Source: Paroedura picta (lineage: Eukaryota > Chordata > Lepidosauria > Squamata > Gekkonidae). From it: DNA of 64,000 nucleotides. Below are positions 43,905-55,847 of the stretch, one piece after another. Under the pieces are notes generated by a model. The model was not told the origin of the DNA. It ran no database searches and saw only the letters and a list, made by a program, of their open reading frames with translations. The translations under genes were made by a program, and so were the position numbers. Location of the stretch: contig NC_135384.1 of the NCBI RefSeq assembly GCF_049243985.1, positions 13,884,501 to 13,948,500 of the forward strand, written 5' to 3'. Every line of letters starts with the position of its first letter. Positions within the stretch are counted from its first letter, which is position 1.

Positions 43905-44806
43905 CTATCTCTGTTTTGACATAACATGCTTTTTAGAGTTAAGATTAGGTTTTAGAATGATAATATAACATTTTGGGAAAAAGATACAGCTGAGCAGCCC
44001 TGCCCCAGAAGACAAAATAGAGAAGATCTCCACAGCCACCATAGATCTCCCTTTGGTGCTCAAGTAAGTGGGAACAAAGCAAACCCAAACACTGCAAAAC
44101 ACCAACATGCTGAAGGAAATAAACTTGGCTTCATTAAAGCTATCAGGTAACTTCCTGGCTAAGAAAGCTGCCAGAAAACTGACCATGGCTAAAAAGCCCA
44201 TATAGCTGAGGCCACCATAAAACATAGTGGTACATCCTTCATGACAATGAACTATGATCTCTCTGCTTTGGGAATGCATGTCAACCTTTGGGGAGGGAGC
44301 ATTTGTTGCTAACCAGAAAGTACAGATTCCCAGTTGACCAAGAGAACAGAAGAGGACAATGGAGTTTATGACTCTCTTCCTGAGCCATTTCCTCATTTTG
44401 CTTCCTGGTTTTGTTGCCTCAAAAGCCAGAATCACAGTGATGGTTTTAGCCAGTACAGAAGAAACAGCAACAGAGAAGACAAGGAGAAATGTTGTTTGTT
44501 GGAAAAGGCAGGTGACTTTGCTGGGCTGTCCAATAAAAAGCAAGGAGGAGAGGAAGCAAAGCAAGAGAGAGAGGAGGAGAATATAGGTGATATCCCGGTT
44601 GTTGGCCTTGACAACTGGAGTGTTCCAATATTTACTAAATGTTACCAAAATCAGACATGTGATGAAAGACAAGAAAAGGGAAGAGAAAACTGAAATGATC
44701 CCCAAAGTGTCCTTGATGGAGAGGAAGTGTATGGTTTTCGGAATGCACTGATCCTGTTTGAAATTGGAATATTTCTCATCCGGACATTGGTCACAGTCAT
44801 CTGCAT
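43905..44806 (-). CDS. V2R-A exon 6: end of Cys-rich domain and 7TM domain
   Basis: It begins after the acceptor AG at 44,808-44,807, completing a GAT codon with the last G of exon 5. [14 protein letters not shown] and QCIPK finish the cysteine-rich domain. Seven membrane segments follow, with family motifs [64 protein letters not shown] and [11 protein letters not shown]. The stop is at 43,905. Confidence 0.95.
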
Positions 44807-47800
44807 CTTTTTAAAAGAAAAGAAATCTGTCAATTATATATCCCATTCAAAATAATTACAATCCAAATCAAATATGAACATTATGGAGTTTTTTTTAGCA
44901 ATATAAAATGCAAATGAATTTCAGGCTGTGGTCTTCATCAGCCTTTAGAATGAGAACTTCAGGTAGATCCCAGAACCACACTTGCTGGGTTACAAGTTTC
45001 TATAGAGCTATTTTTGCTGCCTTTTAGGGAAGTTGTACTGCTGGTGTGCATGAGAAGAAAGAAAAAACACCAATGTTCCTGCATATGCTACAGAGGACAG
45101 TGAGGCATGGTCAATCAGTGGGGGATAGCACTCCTCCATGACTCTGAATTTTTGCTTCTTTCTCACTATGTACAATTGTCTGGTCTTTTTATCATGTGCT
45201 GGTTCTCAGAGGCAGGCCTTCAAACTGATTGGTGTGATCCTAACTCTGCCTTCCTCTTTCCTGTCACATGACTCTAACATTACATGATTATCTGTCATTG
45301 TCATGTCCATCACACCTGAGCCTGCACCTCCACCGATGGAGGAGGAGCAGCCACTGGTGGCTGAGCCGCAGTCACCACCGGAGGAATGTGCCACCACATG
45401 TGCCACCATCTCTGCTCCCAGATGACTAGGCACCTGCACTATCACCCCTACTGCCCCTAATGTCAGAGTATACAGGAAGAGGAGCTGGGCGGCAATGAGC
45501 CAGGGAGCGATCACTGAGGCTTGAGCTGTGATTGGGCAGTAGAGCCAGGGTATAGTCAAGCTGATATGATGCCCTTTCTACTAGCTGGACCCTTGACATC
45601 ATCAGTGCCTTCCTCCAGGCTGAAAAGCTCACTGGGATGCAGAAAGCAACAACGGGTTGACATCACCAAGTGCCAATGGAGTGTCCAGCTCTTCGCCTGC
45701 TGTCAAAGCATTTGGGGGCCAGGTGAAGAAGGTGCCTAAGGCCACAACTGTGCCCACTAACCTGGTGAATGATGGTTGCACTTAAGCAACAGAGGGATTG
45801 CATGTGCTTTTGGGTGTAACTGCACATTAAACCTACCAATCACCCTGAATAACAGTTCTATTTTGGCCTCACCTCAGCAAAGCTCTTACCATCTGCTCAT
45901 CAGTTCCCTGACTCCTGTTTTCAGATCCTAGACTTCAGTTTTGATATTCAAACTTCTGATTCAGTTTCTGACTCTGCTCCTCTGTATCCTGACTTCAGTA
46001 TGTGCTTTGACTACTCTCTAACCCTCAAAACACAGTCTTGCTCAGTTGATAATAAGACTGTAATGAACTGTACTGAGACTTGGTATTTGAAAAGCAATCT
46101 GGTCTAGGCTTAATGGCCAAGGGTGACATAACACAGAATTCCTCTGGGAGAGCCCGGGTAGGGTACAGTCAAGGAAGAGGAGCAGGGAATCAAACCTGGC
46201 TCGCCCAATTAGACGTCTGCGCTCCTAACCACTAGACCAAGCTGGCTCTTGCATGAGGTTAGCTTTGTTTGGGGTTTGATTTTTTAAAGTTCATTGTGTG
46301 TTGACGAACACTATGACAGATCCCTTCCATAATTCCTTTTGGGTAAGTTTGTTTGTGGCTTCTCACCTCCATAAAGAATTAGGTGGGTTTTAAAAAGAAG
46401 ATTTGACAGCACGCGCCACATATTTATGGTGGCTCCCTACTGAAGAGATTGGTAACACTTTCAATTGCTTACCTGACTTGTTTGAAATCATCCCCTCTGG
46501 GCATTGAGTGCACTGATAGCAGCAAACTGGGTAGCCTTCCTTCTTTCTTTTTCTAAAGCCAGGATGGCAACGCTCAGAGCATACAGACAGAGGCTGTGTC
46601 TTAACAGAAATTGAAGAGAAAGATGTTGACAAATCAGCAGTAGAGGTTATAAATATGTTCTCTTTAATCCATCAACATGAAATGGTAATCTGTGGGTAAC
46701 CCCCAAAGATCTGTGGACCCTCCCAAAGGAGGCGGGAAGGTATTCCATCATATTCTATCTATGGTGGCCAGCAATTTCCCCCTAGTTCCCAGCGGGGGTC
46801 AATGGGGGGTTGGTTTGCCATCTTGTTGTTCCTGGGTTTGTATTTTCTGAATTGTTGTGTTTTAGTGTTTTTTTTTTTAGGGGACTTGTATTTTACTTAT
46901 TTTATCTTGTAACCTGTCATGAAGGAGCCTCTTGTGGCGCAGAGTAGTAAGGCTGCAGACATGCAGTCTGAGAGCTCTGCCCATGAGGCTGGGAGTTCAA
47001 TCCCAGCAGCCAGCTCAAGGTTGACTCAGCCTTCCCTCCTTCCGAGGTCAGTTAAATGAGTACCCAGCTTGCTGGGGGGTAAACGGTAATGACTGGGGAA
47101 GGCACTGGCAAACCACCCCGTATTGAGTCTGCCATGAAAATGTTGGAGGGTGTCAGCCCAAGGGTCAGACATGACTCGGTGCTTGCACAGGGGATACCTT
47201 TACCTTTAACACATCATGAGCTGGCTTTGCCAAGGGTGATGAGTAATAAATGCAAATAATATTACTATTACTATTACTATTACTATTACTATTACTATTA
47301 CTATTACTATTACTATTACTATTACTATTACTATTACTATTACTATTACTATTACTAGTAATAGTAATAGTAATAGTAATAGTAATAGTAATAGTAATAG
47401 TAATAGTAATATAGTTTTCCTCTGTCACATGAAGCTTGGAGCAATATTAATAAAGAAGCATATCCCTGTTCATTAGGTAAATAGAAGTCTCTTTATGTGT
47501 GTGTGTCTGCGTGATTTTCAATTTCCTTGAATAATTTCTGTAACATACATGTTACCCACTCTGAGTTTGAAGAGAAAGAGCAGGTAACACATATAATATA
47601 TTGTTATTAATAATAATTCTTAATTATTATTATATCTATATCAAAAATCATCATGGCAACAGAATCATAAATACAAATACAATACAAACACATATGCAAA
47701 CATTGCAATAAGAAGGGCTTCTTATCCTCATGCTGTGACTAAGCTGGGAACTGTGGAATCCATTAGGAGAACAAGCCACCCAGTTTGTGTGTAGAAAAAA

Positions 47801-48844
47801 AAAAGGAATCAGGGAATATCAAAAGGGAAAACTAATAGGATCTACCCTAGAGTTACCTACCTGATTGAACCAGTCATTCCATGTGATTATATCGTCTTTA
47901 ATTGAGAATGCCTTCCCCCTCCCAGCCTGGGGGTCTATCTTTCCAACTTTCACTCGAATAAAGGTCTCATTGGGGAATACAATGCAATTCACAATGTCAT
48001 ATCCAGTCACCCATTCTTGAATTTCATTAAAAGAGACTTCATCCCCAGCACTATTGTTAAATCTGATGGTTTGCAAAAGATGATGAAGCTAGATTGAAGA
48101 GAACGTGTCAGTTAGCCAGACAATACACTGACAGGAAGTAGTCAAGGTCTTGTCTTGTCACAAAAGTATTGTGACAAGTGGAACATGTAAACTAAAATAG
48201 TTGATTCAGGTGGGCCATATGCTGGCCAGTCTCTCTCAGTTTATCCTATATGAAATGATGTTTGTATGGATAAAATAAGATGGTGTCCTGCTTGGTTCTG
48301 TGAGCTATGTGATCAGTGATCTATGTATATAGGGTAATCTACCAATACCACTCATTTGGAGTTAAGGAATCTTTTGTTGGGACATTTGACAGAATAGATA
48401 ATAAACAAAAGCTATCCTATAAATTCTGGTTCAGGGCCAAGAAATGGATGATTTGTGACTGCTTTTCCTCCATCACCTAAATAAAAAAAAAACACCAGAC
48501 TGATTTATAAGTAGAAAATGGAACAAGTGAAGAATGTTTCTAGGTATTCTCTTTTCCTAATCCGAAGCAGCCCCTTTGGGCCAAACCTACAGGAATTCTG
48601 CTTAGAGGAATTCTGTTCTAAGGAATCAACAGCAATAATGGGGAAAGGACTGTGATTTAGGGGAAGAGCCTCTGCTTTGCATGAATGCTCTATCTCTAGC
48701 ATCTCCAGTTTAAAAGATCAGGCAGTAAGTGATGTGAAAGATCTGAGACCTTGGTTGATTCTCAAAGATCCTATTTTGGTATAAGGTATAGGGATTTGTG
48801 ATATTGTTACCCGCCACGAGCCGCAAGGGAGTGGCAGGCTATAA

Positions 48845-48904
<60 letters not shown>

Positions 48905-51900
48905 GGTAGTGAATGTATATATTCATTCATGTGTTTTTTTAAAAAAACTACTTAAGAACATTAGGCATGCAATTTCTTCTATTTTTTTAGGCATCTTCTG
49001 TTGCTCAAAATCGGGCCACGAGTAAATTAGGAATTTACTAATTCAAGAGATCAAGGAAATCTAATCCAACTACTGTATTTAAAATCAAATAAATTCATTG
49101 TCATTCAACAGGTGGTGAGCTCCCCCTCATTGGCAGTCTTCAAGCAAAAGTTGGATACACACTTTTCTTGGATGCTTTAGGATGCTTTGGGCTGATCCTG
49201 CATTGAGCAGGGGGTTGGACTAGATGGCCTGTATGGCCCCTTCCAACTCTAAGATTCTATGATTCTGTGATTCTGTGAACATGTAGCATCTTATTCTAGC
49301 CAGTATTGACATCCTTCCAGTCAACCATTGCCAGTATTTTGATAATGGAGTTGTGTCCCACTGCTGGTTACCTGCCACTGTGGCATACTCTGTAGCTTCC
49401 ATGGGTCTCTTTTCTGCAGTTTTCTCTGAGTAAGCCTGGGTGTGTACATTTCATCTAAAGCATGAGCCACAACATGGACAGCATTATATATGCTATAGCT
49501 TTGGCCCGTCATGCTAGTTTCAAACACTGCTCCTGGAATCTCATCCATCAGTTTTGCCCAACTGATGTTTACATCAAGATGACGAAGGGTTTCAGTGGCA
49601 TGTTGGTAGAATGTCTGAAGGTAGATGTCACCTTTCGGATGCTGAGGATCCAGAGCCTGAAGAAAATCCTGGAATCTGGGCACTTCATTTGTGTGAATCG
49701 TGAAAGACAAAGCACCATGAAAAGGTTTTAGTAGCCAGAAAGCCCGAGAATTCACAGCTGTAAACTCCCACTGGGCTGTCATAATCCAGACTTTCCCAAG
49801 AAGTCTTCCTTTATCTCCTCGGTAGTCTAGCCATACTGACAATAAAATGATGCTTGGCAAGTCCCCATTTACAATAATCACATTGATTTTGCTTTCTGAG
49901 AAAGAGCTGTTTAATTTTTCCATCTGTGTGAAAATATTCTTTCCAGTACTTGTGAACGTTACTGAAATCCACTGAGTGAAAGCTGCACAAATGGCATGCT
50001 CAGGGAGCTTCAGCATCATGGTCTGCACAAAGGTTTCTCCATCGTCATTCTCTGGAGCAATTAGGCCAATCCACCTCCATTGGAAATGGAGGAGTAGCTG
50101 AATCATTCCTTCATATTGTGAGTCTTCATTTGGAACCATCCGGTAGAAGAAAGGGAAGTGGGTTTTATCACTCAGCGCTGGGTCAAACGAGCCATAACTG
50201 AGCTAGAAGATAAGACGTCTGAGGAATCAGTTTAAGATTTTGATCAGAAAGCCTCTTTAGAAACAAGAACCCAAATCAGAGAAATCTAGACATGCCTAAG
50301 TAATAGTCACAAAAGAAACACAATTTGATGGGTCTCAATAACTCAGTTGTTCCAACTGCTTATGCTGGGGCATATAATTACAATCTGGCCAGAAGACATT
50401 GAGGAGTTACTGGTGCACCAACATTTATGTACTCCTCAGAATAATAGCCTTACAGAATATGGGTTAGATGCAGTCATCTCTTTCACTCAGTATTCCCCAA
50501 ATTTCACTTTACATTAGCCCCTATACCACACAGATGCCCCACAATTCCTAGCATCTCTTTTTGCTGCAGAGAAACCTGTTTAGATCTTAGCTTGTAATTC
50601 CTCTGTAGACGTCCATGCCTCAGTCCCTGCTAATATTCAGGGGGAAACAGTAATCTAGGGAGCGGCAGTGGAGAAGAGTGGGCTGGATATTCAGTTGGGA
50701 TGACTGCTGCATATGTAATGCCAAGTAGATGAAGGACTTTGAAAAAATATAATTGTTAATTGCTTGTTACTAGTCTCCATGGCTAAAATCTTCAAACTAA
50801 TACAAAGCAGATACACTTGCTTATTTATAAGTCAAATCAACTATGCCTCCCTGAACACAGAAAATAAGGTGTTTTTTTTCAAAGTCCAATTGTACATCAT
50901 TTACAATATCTGTCAACTGTATACATTGCCTCATTCTCACTATACTGCTTTCAATTTCAGCTTTTGAGCATTGCTAGGCAGGACTGTAGATACTGGTGCT
51001 TCAAGAACCCAAACACACCCAGGAATGTGATTTTTTGGTATTAATAGAGCCACAGCTTTATTTGACAATCCAAATGGGCATGGGTGCACCGCAGTTGAGG
51101 GGGTGAATCCGTAATGACCCTCTCCATACTGCAGCCAGCATACCACAGCCCCAAGGGGAAGGAAAAACCATCAGCAGGCTGGCCCACCACACCAGTCAAG
51201 CTTCCCCTCTCCATCAAGCCTGCTGGAACCCTGGGAAGGTAAGCATGGAAAACCCCATGAGTGGCCACCTCTATTGGAGCTTCCCAGCCACCCCATGTGA
51301 GACAGCCATCCTCCCCGACTGGAAAGTTGGTCATTATGCACATATGCACAGCCCTTTAAGAAAGCTCCCATAAATGGGCCAAGGACCTGGCCAAGGATCT
51401 ATAAACTGCCAGCTGTGTCAAACATACAGAAAAATATACAAAACCATCCAACCAAAAGCATAATAGGGAGGGAGGGAAGCATAATAGGGAAGGGGTGGCA
51501 GAGGCAGCAGGCATCAAAGGGATGCCTCCCTTTATGTACTGCTGCTTCGACTGGCCCACCCCAATCTTGGCACTGCTCTCCATGTACACCGGCACACTTG
51601 TGGAGCAGCCATTGTGTCCCTAGCTTGCCGCAGCTCCTCCACCAGGCACAATGGCTGACCCATGTTTAGGGCAGTGGCAGCTCTTGTTAACATATTATGC
51701 CAAATGCCTATACTTTGTTCCACATTGGTGTTATCCTAGACCTTATTTCTATTAGAAGTCTCATTGCATTGATTGTGCTGATTCATAACATGCAATCCTT
51801 CTTGAGTCTCAGTGCAAATGGTGGCATTTTCAACACGTCACTAAATATTACACAGACAAATAGTACATTTTCAAAACATTAATAAAATACATTAATACCT

Positions 51901-53969
51901 GTGGTATCTTGTAGACGCCTATGATGTTTGATATCTGAATGGATGTTTCAGAGCTGAGTCCGCCAACAATGGCCAACAGTTTTTCTTGTGAGCCACATTT
52001 GTAATTCGGAGCCCATCTCCCTCGTTCACTCAGCAACTGCAGTGTGGTTGCATATGTTGTTCTTCCAAAGTAGTAGTTATCAGTTATGCGAAAACCAAGA
52101 GTGATGTTAGGTAAGATCTTTGGATGCTCATTGATCTCGTGAATTGCAAACACAAAAGCCAGAATATGCTGGTAGTTCTTAAGTAGCATCCTACAATATG
52201 AATTGCATCAAAATGTCTCAGATTTCATCTGAACTGTAAACACTCTCACTAAAAATTAAAAGGTGACACGTCATTGTTCCCATTATAAGACATCTAGAGA
52301 TCACAAATGTTACCATGGTACCTCCTTTATGGTTTCAACTCAGTTTGGCCCTGAAGATATCCATTTATTGCCCTTAATTCCTTGGTACCAAGCTATTGGA
52401 TTGACTGTAGAAGCATCCAATATTTAATAGCAAAATTACAAGTTCATCTATCGCCAGACAGGTTGATAACATGGGCTTGCAACCATCCATTTTAATATTA
52501 AGCTTTTAATAAATAAGTAATTTCTTCAGTGACAGATAATAGTGGAATCTGAGAAGAGCTTCTTGAACAATCCCAACCTGTACACATTCTATATCTCCAT
52601 TTTTATATTAAATTATAAAACATTTCATTCCTGATCTGCTTTTGTATTGAGATGCAGGAGTGGTCCAAACAGCATTGTCGTGTAACCAGTTTGGTGTAGT
52701 GGTTAGGAGTGCGGACTTCTAATCTGGCATGCCGGGTTCGATTCTGCGCTCCCCCACATGCAGCCAGCTGGGTGACCTTGGGCTCGCCACGGCACTGATA
52801 AAACTGTCCTGACCGGGCAGTGATATCAGGGCTCTCTCAGCCTCACCCACCTCACAGGGTGTCTGTTGTGGGGAGGGGAATGGGAAGGCGACTGTAAGCC
52901 GCTTTGAGCCTCCTTCGGGTAGGGAAAAGCGGCATATAAGAACCAACTCTTCTTCTTCTACTACCTACTTACTTTGTCAGGTAATTCTACTACAGCCTCC
53001 CATCTCAGATGGCTTTTGTCTATGGAGGCTGCATGTTCCTCAGCATAGTATTGTTGATGCTAAAACATCACTCACCCTTCCTTTTTCACAATGGTTAAAA
53101 CTCGTTAGATCGAACCCATAAATCATTCATTTCATCCTGCAGTTATGACACTTGTATACTGCAAAGAGTGGAGTGCTTGAAGTCCAGGTTTCTAGTCAAA
53201 TCTTGCAGATGTCACCTTGCATTTTCTCCTTGGAGCCCACAATCCTAACCATAATAACAGAACCAATTCCCCTTATATTTTAAGAGTTTGTTGATAGAAG
53301 GATTTCTCTACCTATCTACCAGTCTGCTTTATAGACAATAAAAGGTATCAAATAAGGTATCAGATTGGATTCTGCAAATTTTTACTCTGATGAATGGGCA
53401 GATACCCCTTTTTAACTATCAAGAGACCCAACAGAGACAAAACTCATCTGATATCAAAAGATCAGTGAATAAGAAAAGTGTACAAGTTGACATATTGGAA
53501 GGATCCATCCAACCAATCTTCTTTTTCTGGAAAATAATTTTAAAAAAACCTTATACATTTATGTGTTTCATCAATTGTACATAGTAAGATATCATATTGA
53601 AACTATTTTCTGGAACTGATTTCCATGAAGCTAGGTTGTACAGACATAGCATGGTTATGACGGGGAAAAAATGGAAGTTTCCATATTATTGGGGGTGGGT
53701 GAATAGAAAATCTAGCTTGCTGCAAGATGTACAGAGGAAATATATGCTTACCATTTTGTGAAAATATCCACAACACCCAAAGGCTTCTGAAAGGTTGGAG
53801 GATCACAACCAGCAATATGTAGAGAGAAACTCCCACCAATGATCGCGTTCCCCACCACGTAATACTCAGTGAAAGCAGCGAGGTCATTTTTAATTGCCTG
53901 GTTTGCTATTAGATTTCTTAGAGATACAGTAGGATGTAGGAGCAGCAACAGAAAGAGCTGTATATTCAT
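43905..53969 (-). CDS. Vomeronasal type-2 receptor, six exons, apparently intact (V2R-A)
   Basis: A class C G-protein-coupled pheromone or peptide receptor of vomeronasal neurons. The exons on the minus strand are 53,969-53,752 (218 bp), 52,190-51,899 (292), 50,202-49,372 (831), 48,088-47,861 (228), 46,599-46,473 (127) and 44,806-43,905 (902). All have AG/GT borders, the phases agree (2, 0, 0, 0, 1) and the total of 2,598 bp encodes 865 residues with no internal stop, the usual V2R size. Order: signal peptide, Venus-flytrap ligand domain, nine-cysteine domain, 7TM. The introns (1.26-1.70 kb) hold SINEs, CR1 pieces and microsatellites. Splicing is inferred from family structure. Expression and ligand are unknown. 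Confidence 0.92.
44807..46472 (-). other. V2R-A intron 5, with GC-rich block and SINE head
   Basis: Positions about 45,170-45,800 are GC-rich, unlike the rest of the intron, and continue to 46,100 with repeated CTGACT-type words; the family is unrecognised. A minus-strand tRNA-type SINE head lies at 46,170-46,251 (AGAGCCAGCTTGGTCTAGTG, complement in the plus sequence). Open frames are short and not recognisable. Confidence 0.5.
46473..46599 (-). CDS. V2R-A exon 5: cysteine-rich domain
   Basis: Encodes [15 protein letters not shown] to [10 protein letters not shown] with six of the nine conserved cysteines. Acceptor TGTTAAG, donor GTAAGC. At 127 bp it is one codon longer than exon 5 of V2R-B (124 bp), an in-frame difference. 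Confidence 0.92.
46924..47207 (+). mobile_element. tRNA-derived SINE with BovB-like tail
   Basis: GGAGCCTCTTGTGGCGCAG, GGGAGTTCAATCCCAGC, GACTGGGGAAGGCACTGGC and GACATGACTCGGTGCTTGC in order. Same family as 32,411 and 61,109, opposite strand to its host gene. Confidence 0.9.
47262..47410. repeat. Compound hexanucleotide microsatellite, self-complementary
   Basis: About 16 units of ATTACT run into about 9 units of AGTAAT, meeting at TTACTAGTAA (near 47,353-47,362). The two arrays are reverse complements, so ~50 bp on each side can pair into a near-perfect hairpin. Confidence 0.95.
47861..48088 (-). CDS. V2R-A exon 4: end of the ligand-binding domain
   Basis: 228 bp, phase 0 at both ends: [20 protein letters not shown] through NDWFNQ. 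Flanked by acceptor CAATCTAG and donor GTAGGT. Same length as V2R-B exon 4. Confidence 0.94.
48089..49371 (-). other. V2R-A intron 3, with LINE tails and a TAA repeat
   Basis: A CR1/L2-type 3' end (CCGCCACGAGCCGCAAGGG) with a (TAA)n tail of ~19 units is at 48,807-48,904. A plus-strand CR1 3' end (GGTTGGACTAGATGGCC, ATTCTATGATTCTGTG) is at 49,110-49,278. The rest is AT-rich without recognised features. Confidence 0.75.
49372..50202 (-). CDS. V2R-A exon 3: core of the Venus-flytrap domain
   Basis: 831 bp in one open frame from [20 protein letters not shown] and [13 protein letters not shown] to KLQSMPQWQ, with QWRWIGLI and [18 protein letters not shown] typical of V2Rs. Acceptor TCTTCTAG, donor GTAACC. 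Confidence 0.95.
50203..51898 (-). other. V2R-A intron 2, with a GC-rich LTR-like repeat
   Basis: From about 51,040 to 51,690 the sequence is GC-rich. Read on the minus strand its end contains AATAAAGCTGTGGC, as in the LTR-like block at 9,833-10,480, so it may be a related fossil LTR; extent and family are uncertain. The remaining intron is AT-rich. Confidence 0.4.
51899..52190 (-). CDS. V2R-A exon 2: N-terminal lobe
   Basis: 292 bp, the length usual for this exon, encoding [20 protein letters not shown] to [14 protein letters not shown]. The first base completes a TGG codon with exon 1. Acceptor TATTGTAG, donor GTATTA (weaker than the others). Confidence 0.94.
52191..53751 (-). other. V2R-A intron 1, with a SINE
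   Basis: AT-rich intron. A complete plus-strand CTT-type SINE lies at 52,685-52,959 (AGTTTGGTGTAGTGG, GGGTTCGATTCTGCG, GCGGCATATAAGAACC). It is close to the copy at 3,995 and looks comparatively young. Nothing else is recognised. Confidence 0.75.
53752..53969 (-). CDS. V2R-A exon 1: signal peptide and N-terminus
   Basis: Begins [16 protein letters not shown], a signal peptide, then [20 protein letters not shown] and FTK, with donor GTAAGC after two bases of the next codon. It is the first ATG in the frame. The motif [12 protein letters not shown] corresponds to the conserved G-D-x-x-I-G-G element of class C receptors. Confidence 0.9.
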
Positions 53970-54713
53970 TCTGGAAATGACCCAATTATTTTAGTTGCTT
54001 ACAGATGAAATCCTTCTTTGGACTGCGAGAGAGAATTCCTCTTCTGCTATAAGTAAAAAAAGGATTAGCTATTCTGCTTCCAAACTGCAGTTCTGGAAAT
54101 TATCGCCTGATGATTTGGACAAGCAAACCCATTAGCCTAACCATGAACAATCTTAAGCGAACTGTGTTTCCTTCATGATCCCTCAGTTTAATTGGGATGT
54201 AGTCAGACTAGCAGAGATGTTAAGAGCTGAACCACGGATGCTCTACCAGCTCCTCCAGTGACAGCAGAGCTGGATTGCAAATATCAGACTAACAACATCC
54301 TTTTTATTTGTTCTAGTAAACTTTGAAGCAAAACAGAGATTAATTGGTGTTGTAATGGTCTCACAGTGAAAAAAAAATGGGCTTGCAGCTGATGAAAGAA
54401 ACTCATCAACCACAATTATCACAAAAATTACAGGGTCAATAATAATCTGTTTATGATTATAGTGCAGGGTATGCTGAGGCTCTATGGCAGAAGTGCAGTG
54501 TTATAATTTCCATTTTTATTGCGAATGTATTTTTTAAAAATTGCGATCTTGTTTTAGAGATTATTTAACCAGTTTGGGGGATACCATGTGGTTTTGGAAA
54601 CTTCCATGAGTACATTTGGAAAACAACAACAACAACAACAACAGCCAGCTGACAGACCCAAGGAAAAAAGAAATCACCAAGCTGACTGTTTGTTGCTGAA
54701 GTTTTATTCTCTT
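53970..54713. other. Upstream region of V2R-A
   Basis: No repeat is recognised apart from a short (AAC)n run at 54,627-54,642. The V2R-A promoter must lie here or further upstream, but I see no convincing TATA box or factor site. Confidence 0.4.
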
Positions 54714-55672
54714 CTATACATTTGCCAGAATGAGATCTGGTATAACAGGATTGCAGAAAATAATGAAACTGAGGAACCCCGCTCTAGAGCAGTGGTCCCC
54801 AACCACCAGGCCGTGGCCTGGCACCGGGCCACAAAGGCCCTGGCACTGGGCCGTAGTTCCCTGCCTCTGCAAATGCGCATGCGCAGCCAGGTTGCGCATG
54901 CGTGGCCAGGTTGCGCATGCATGTTTGCGCGGGAGTGCCGCACATGTGCGGCATGTGTTGCCGGGTGATCGCCTTCCCTGCCAACGCCGGTCTGCAGCCT
55001 GAAAAAGGTTGTGGAGCACTGCTCTAGAGAACAAGATGAAGATCTCCACAGGTACTATAGATTCCCCATTAGTATTCAAATAAGTGTAGAAAAAACAGAC
55101 CCAGACAATGAAAAACACCAATGTGCTGAAGGAAAAAAATCTTGGTTTTGTTAAAACTATAAGGCAACTTCCTGGCTAGTATAGCTACCAGAAAACTGAC
55201 CATGGCTAAGTAGTCTACATAGCTGAGACCCTCGTGACACTGAATTGTGATGTCTCTGCTTTGGGAAAACAAAGAGGGTTTGTCATTAAACAGACAATGC
55301 AGATTCTCCTAGACCAACAGAACAGATGAGGACAATGAAGTTTCTGACTCATCTTGCTACCTAGTTTTTAACTTCAAAAGCCAGCATTAAAGTGATGATT
55401 ACAAACAACACAGAAGAAATGGCAACGGAAAAGAGAAGAAGAAATGTTGTTTATCAGAGAAGGCAGGTGACATTTTGACATTTAAAGAGCAAGGAGTAAA
55501 TGAAAGGGTGCAGAATGTAGAGAAGAATGTAAGTGATATCCTGGTTGTTGAGTTTAATGATTGGAGTGTTTCTATATTTAATAAATGTTACCAGTATCAA
55601 ACCTGTGTTGAAATGAAAACTTAGCCACAGTCCATATGCTGAAGTATGTTCAATAAAAAAGGCCAAGTTATA
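54714..55672 (-). pseudogene. V2R pseudogene, 7TM exon only
   Basis: A decayed copy of V2R exon 6, closest to V2R-A. Recognisable pieces in order are RNTPIIKLNNQDITYIL (near 55,560), the start of the next loop (CQNVTCLL), MFSQSRDITIQCHEGLSY (near 55,260), FLVAILARKLPYSFNKTK and VPVEIFILFSRAGFLSFI, where the frame resumes on the far side of a transposon. Several frameshifts and small deletions separate the pieces, and none of the upstream exons is found nearby. An hAT element (54,790-55,021) splits the last membrane segment. It is adjacent to L1 sequence at its 5' side. Confidence 0.92.
54790..55021 (+). mobile_element. Non-autonomous hAT transposon, 232 bp, with 8-bp target duplication
   Basis: The ends CAGTGGTCCCCAACC and GGTTGTGGAGCACTG form a 15-bp terminal inverted repeat (13 of 15 match). 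CTCTAGAG flanks both ends (54,782-54,789 and 55,022-55,029), the 8-bp duplication expected of hAT elements. The interior is GC-rich with alternating purine-pyrimidine words (GCGCATGCGC). No transposase is encoded. It is inserted in the V2R pseudogene. Confidence 0.93.
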
Positions 55673-55847
55673 TTATCAAATGCTCTTTCTGCATCTAAAC
55701 ATAGAAACACTGCTTTCTTTTTTCTTATTCACAAATTCTATTGCATCTATTATGAATCAAATATTTATTTATCATATTTATATACTACCCTCCCGTCCGG
55801 CTCAGGGCTGCTTAGATTATAACTCTCATATGCAGTAGAGTACATAG

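Larger units (their letters stand above)
46600..47860 (-). other. V2R-A intron 4, with SINE and palindromic microsatellite
   Basis: It contains the plus-strand SINE at 46,924-47,207 and the (ATTACT)n/(AGTAAT)n tract at 47,262-47,410. The remainder is AT-rich with nothing recognised. Confidence 0.6.
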
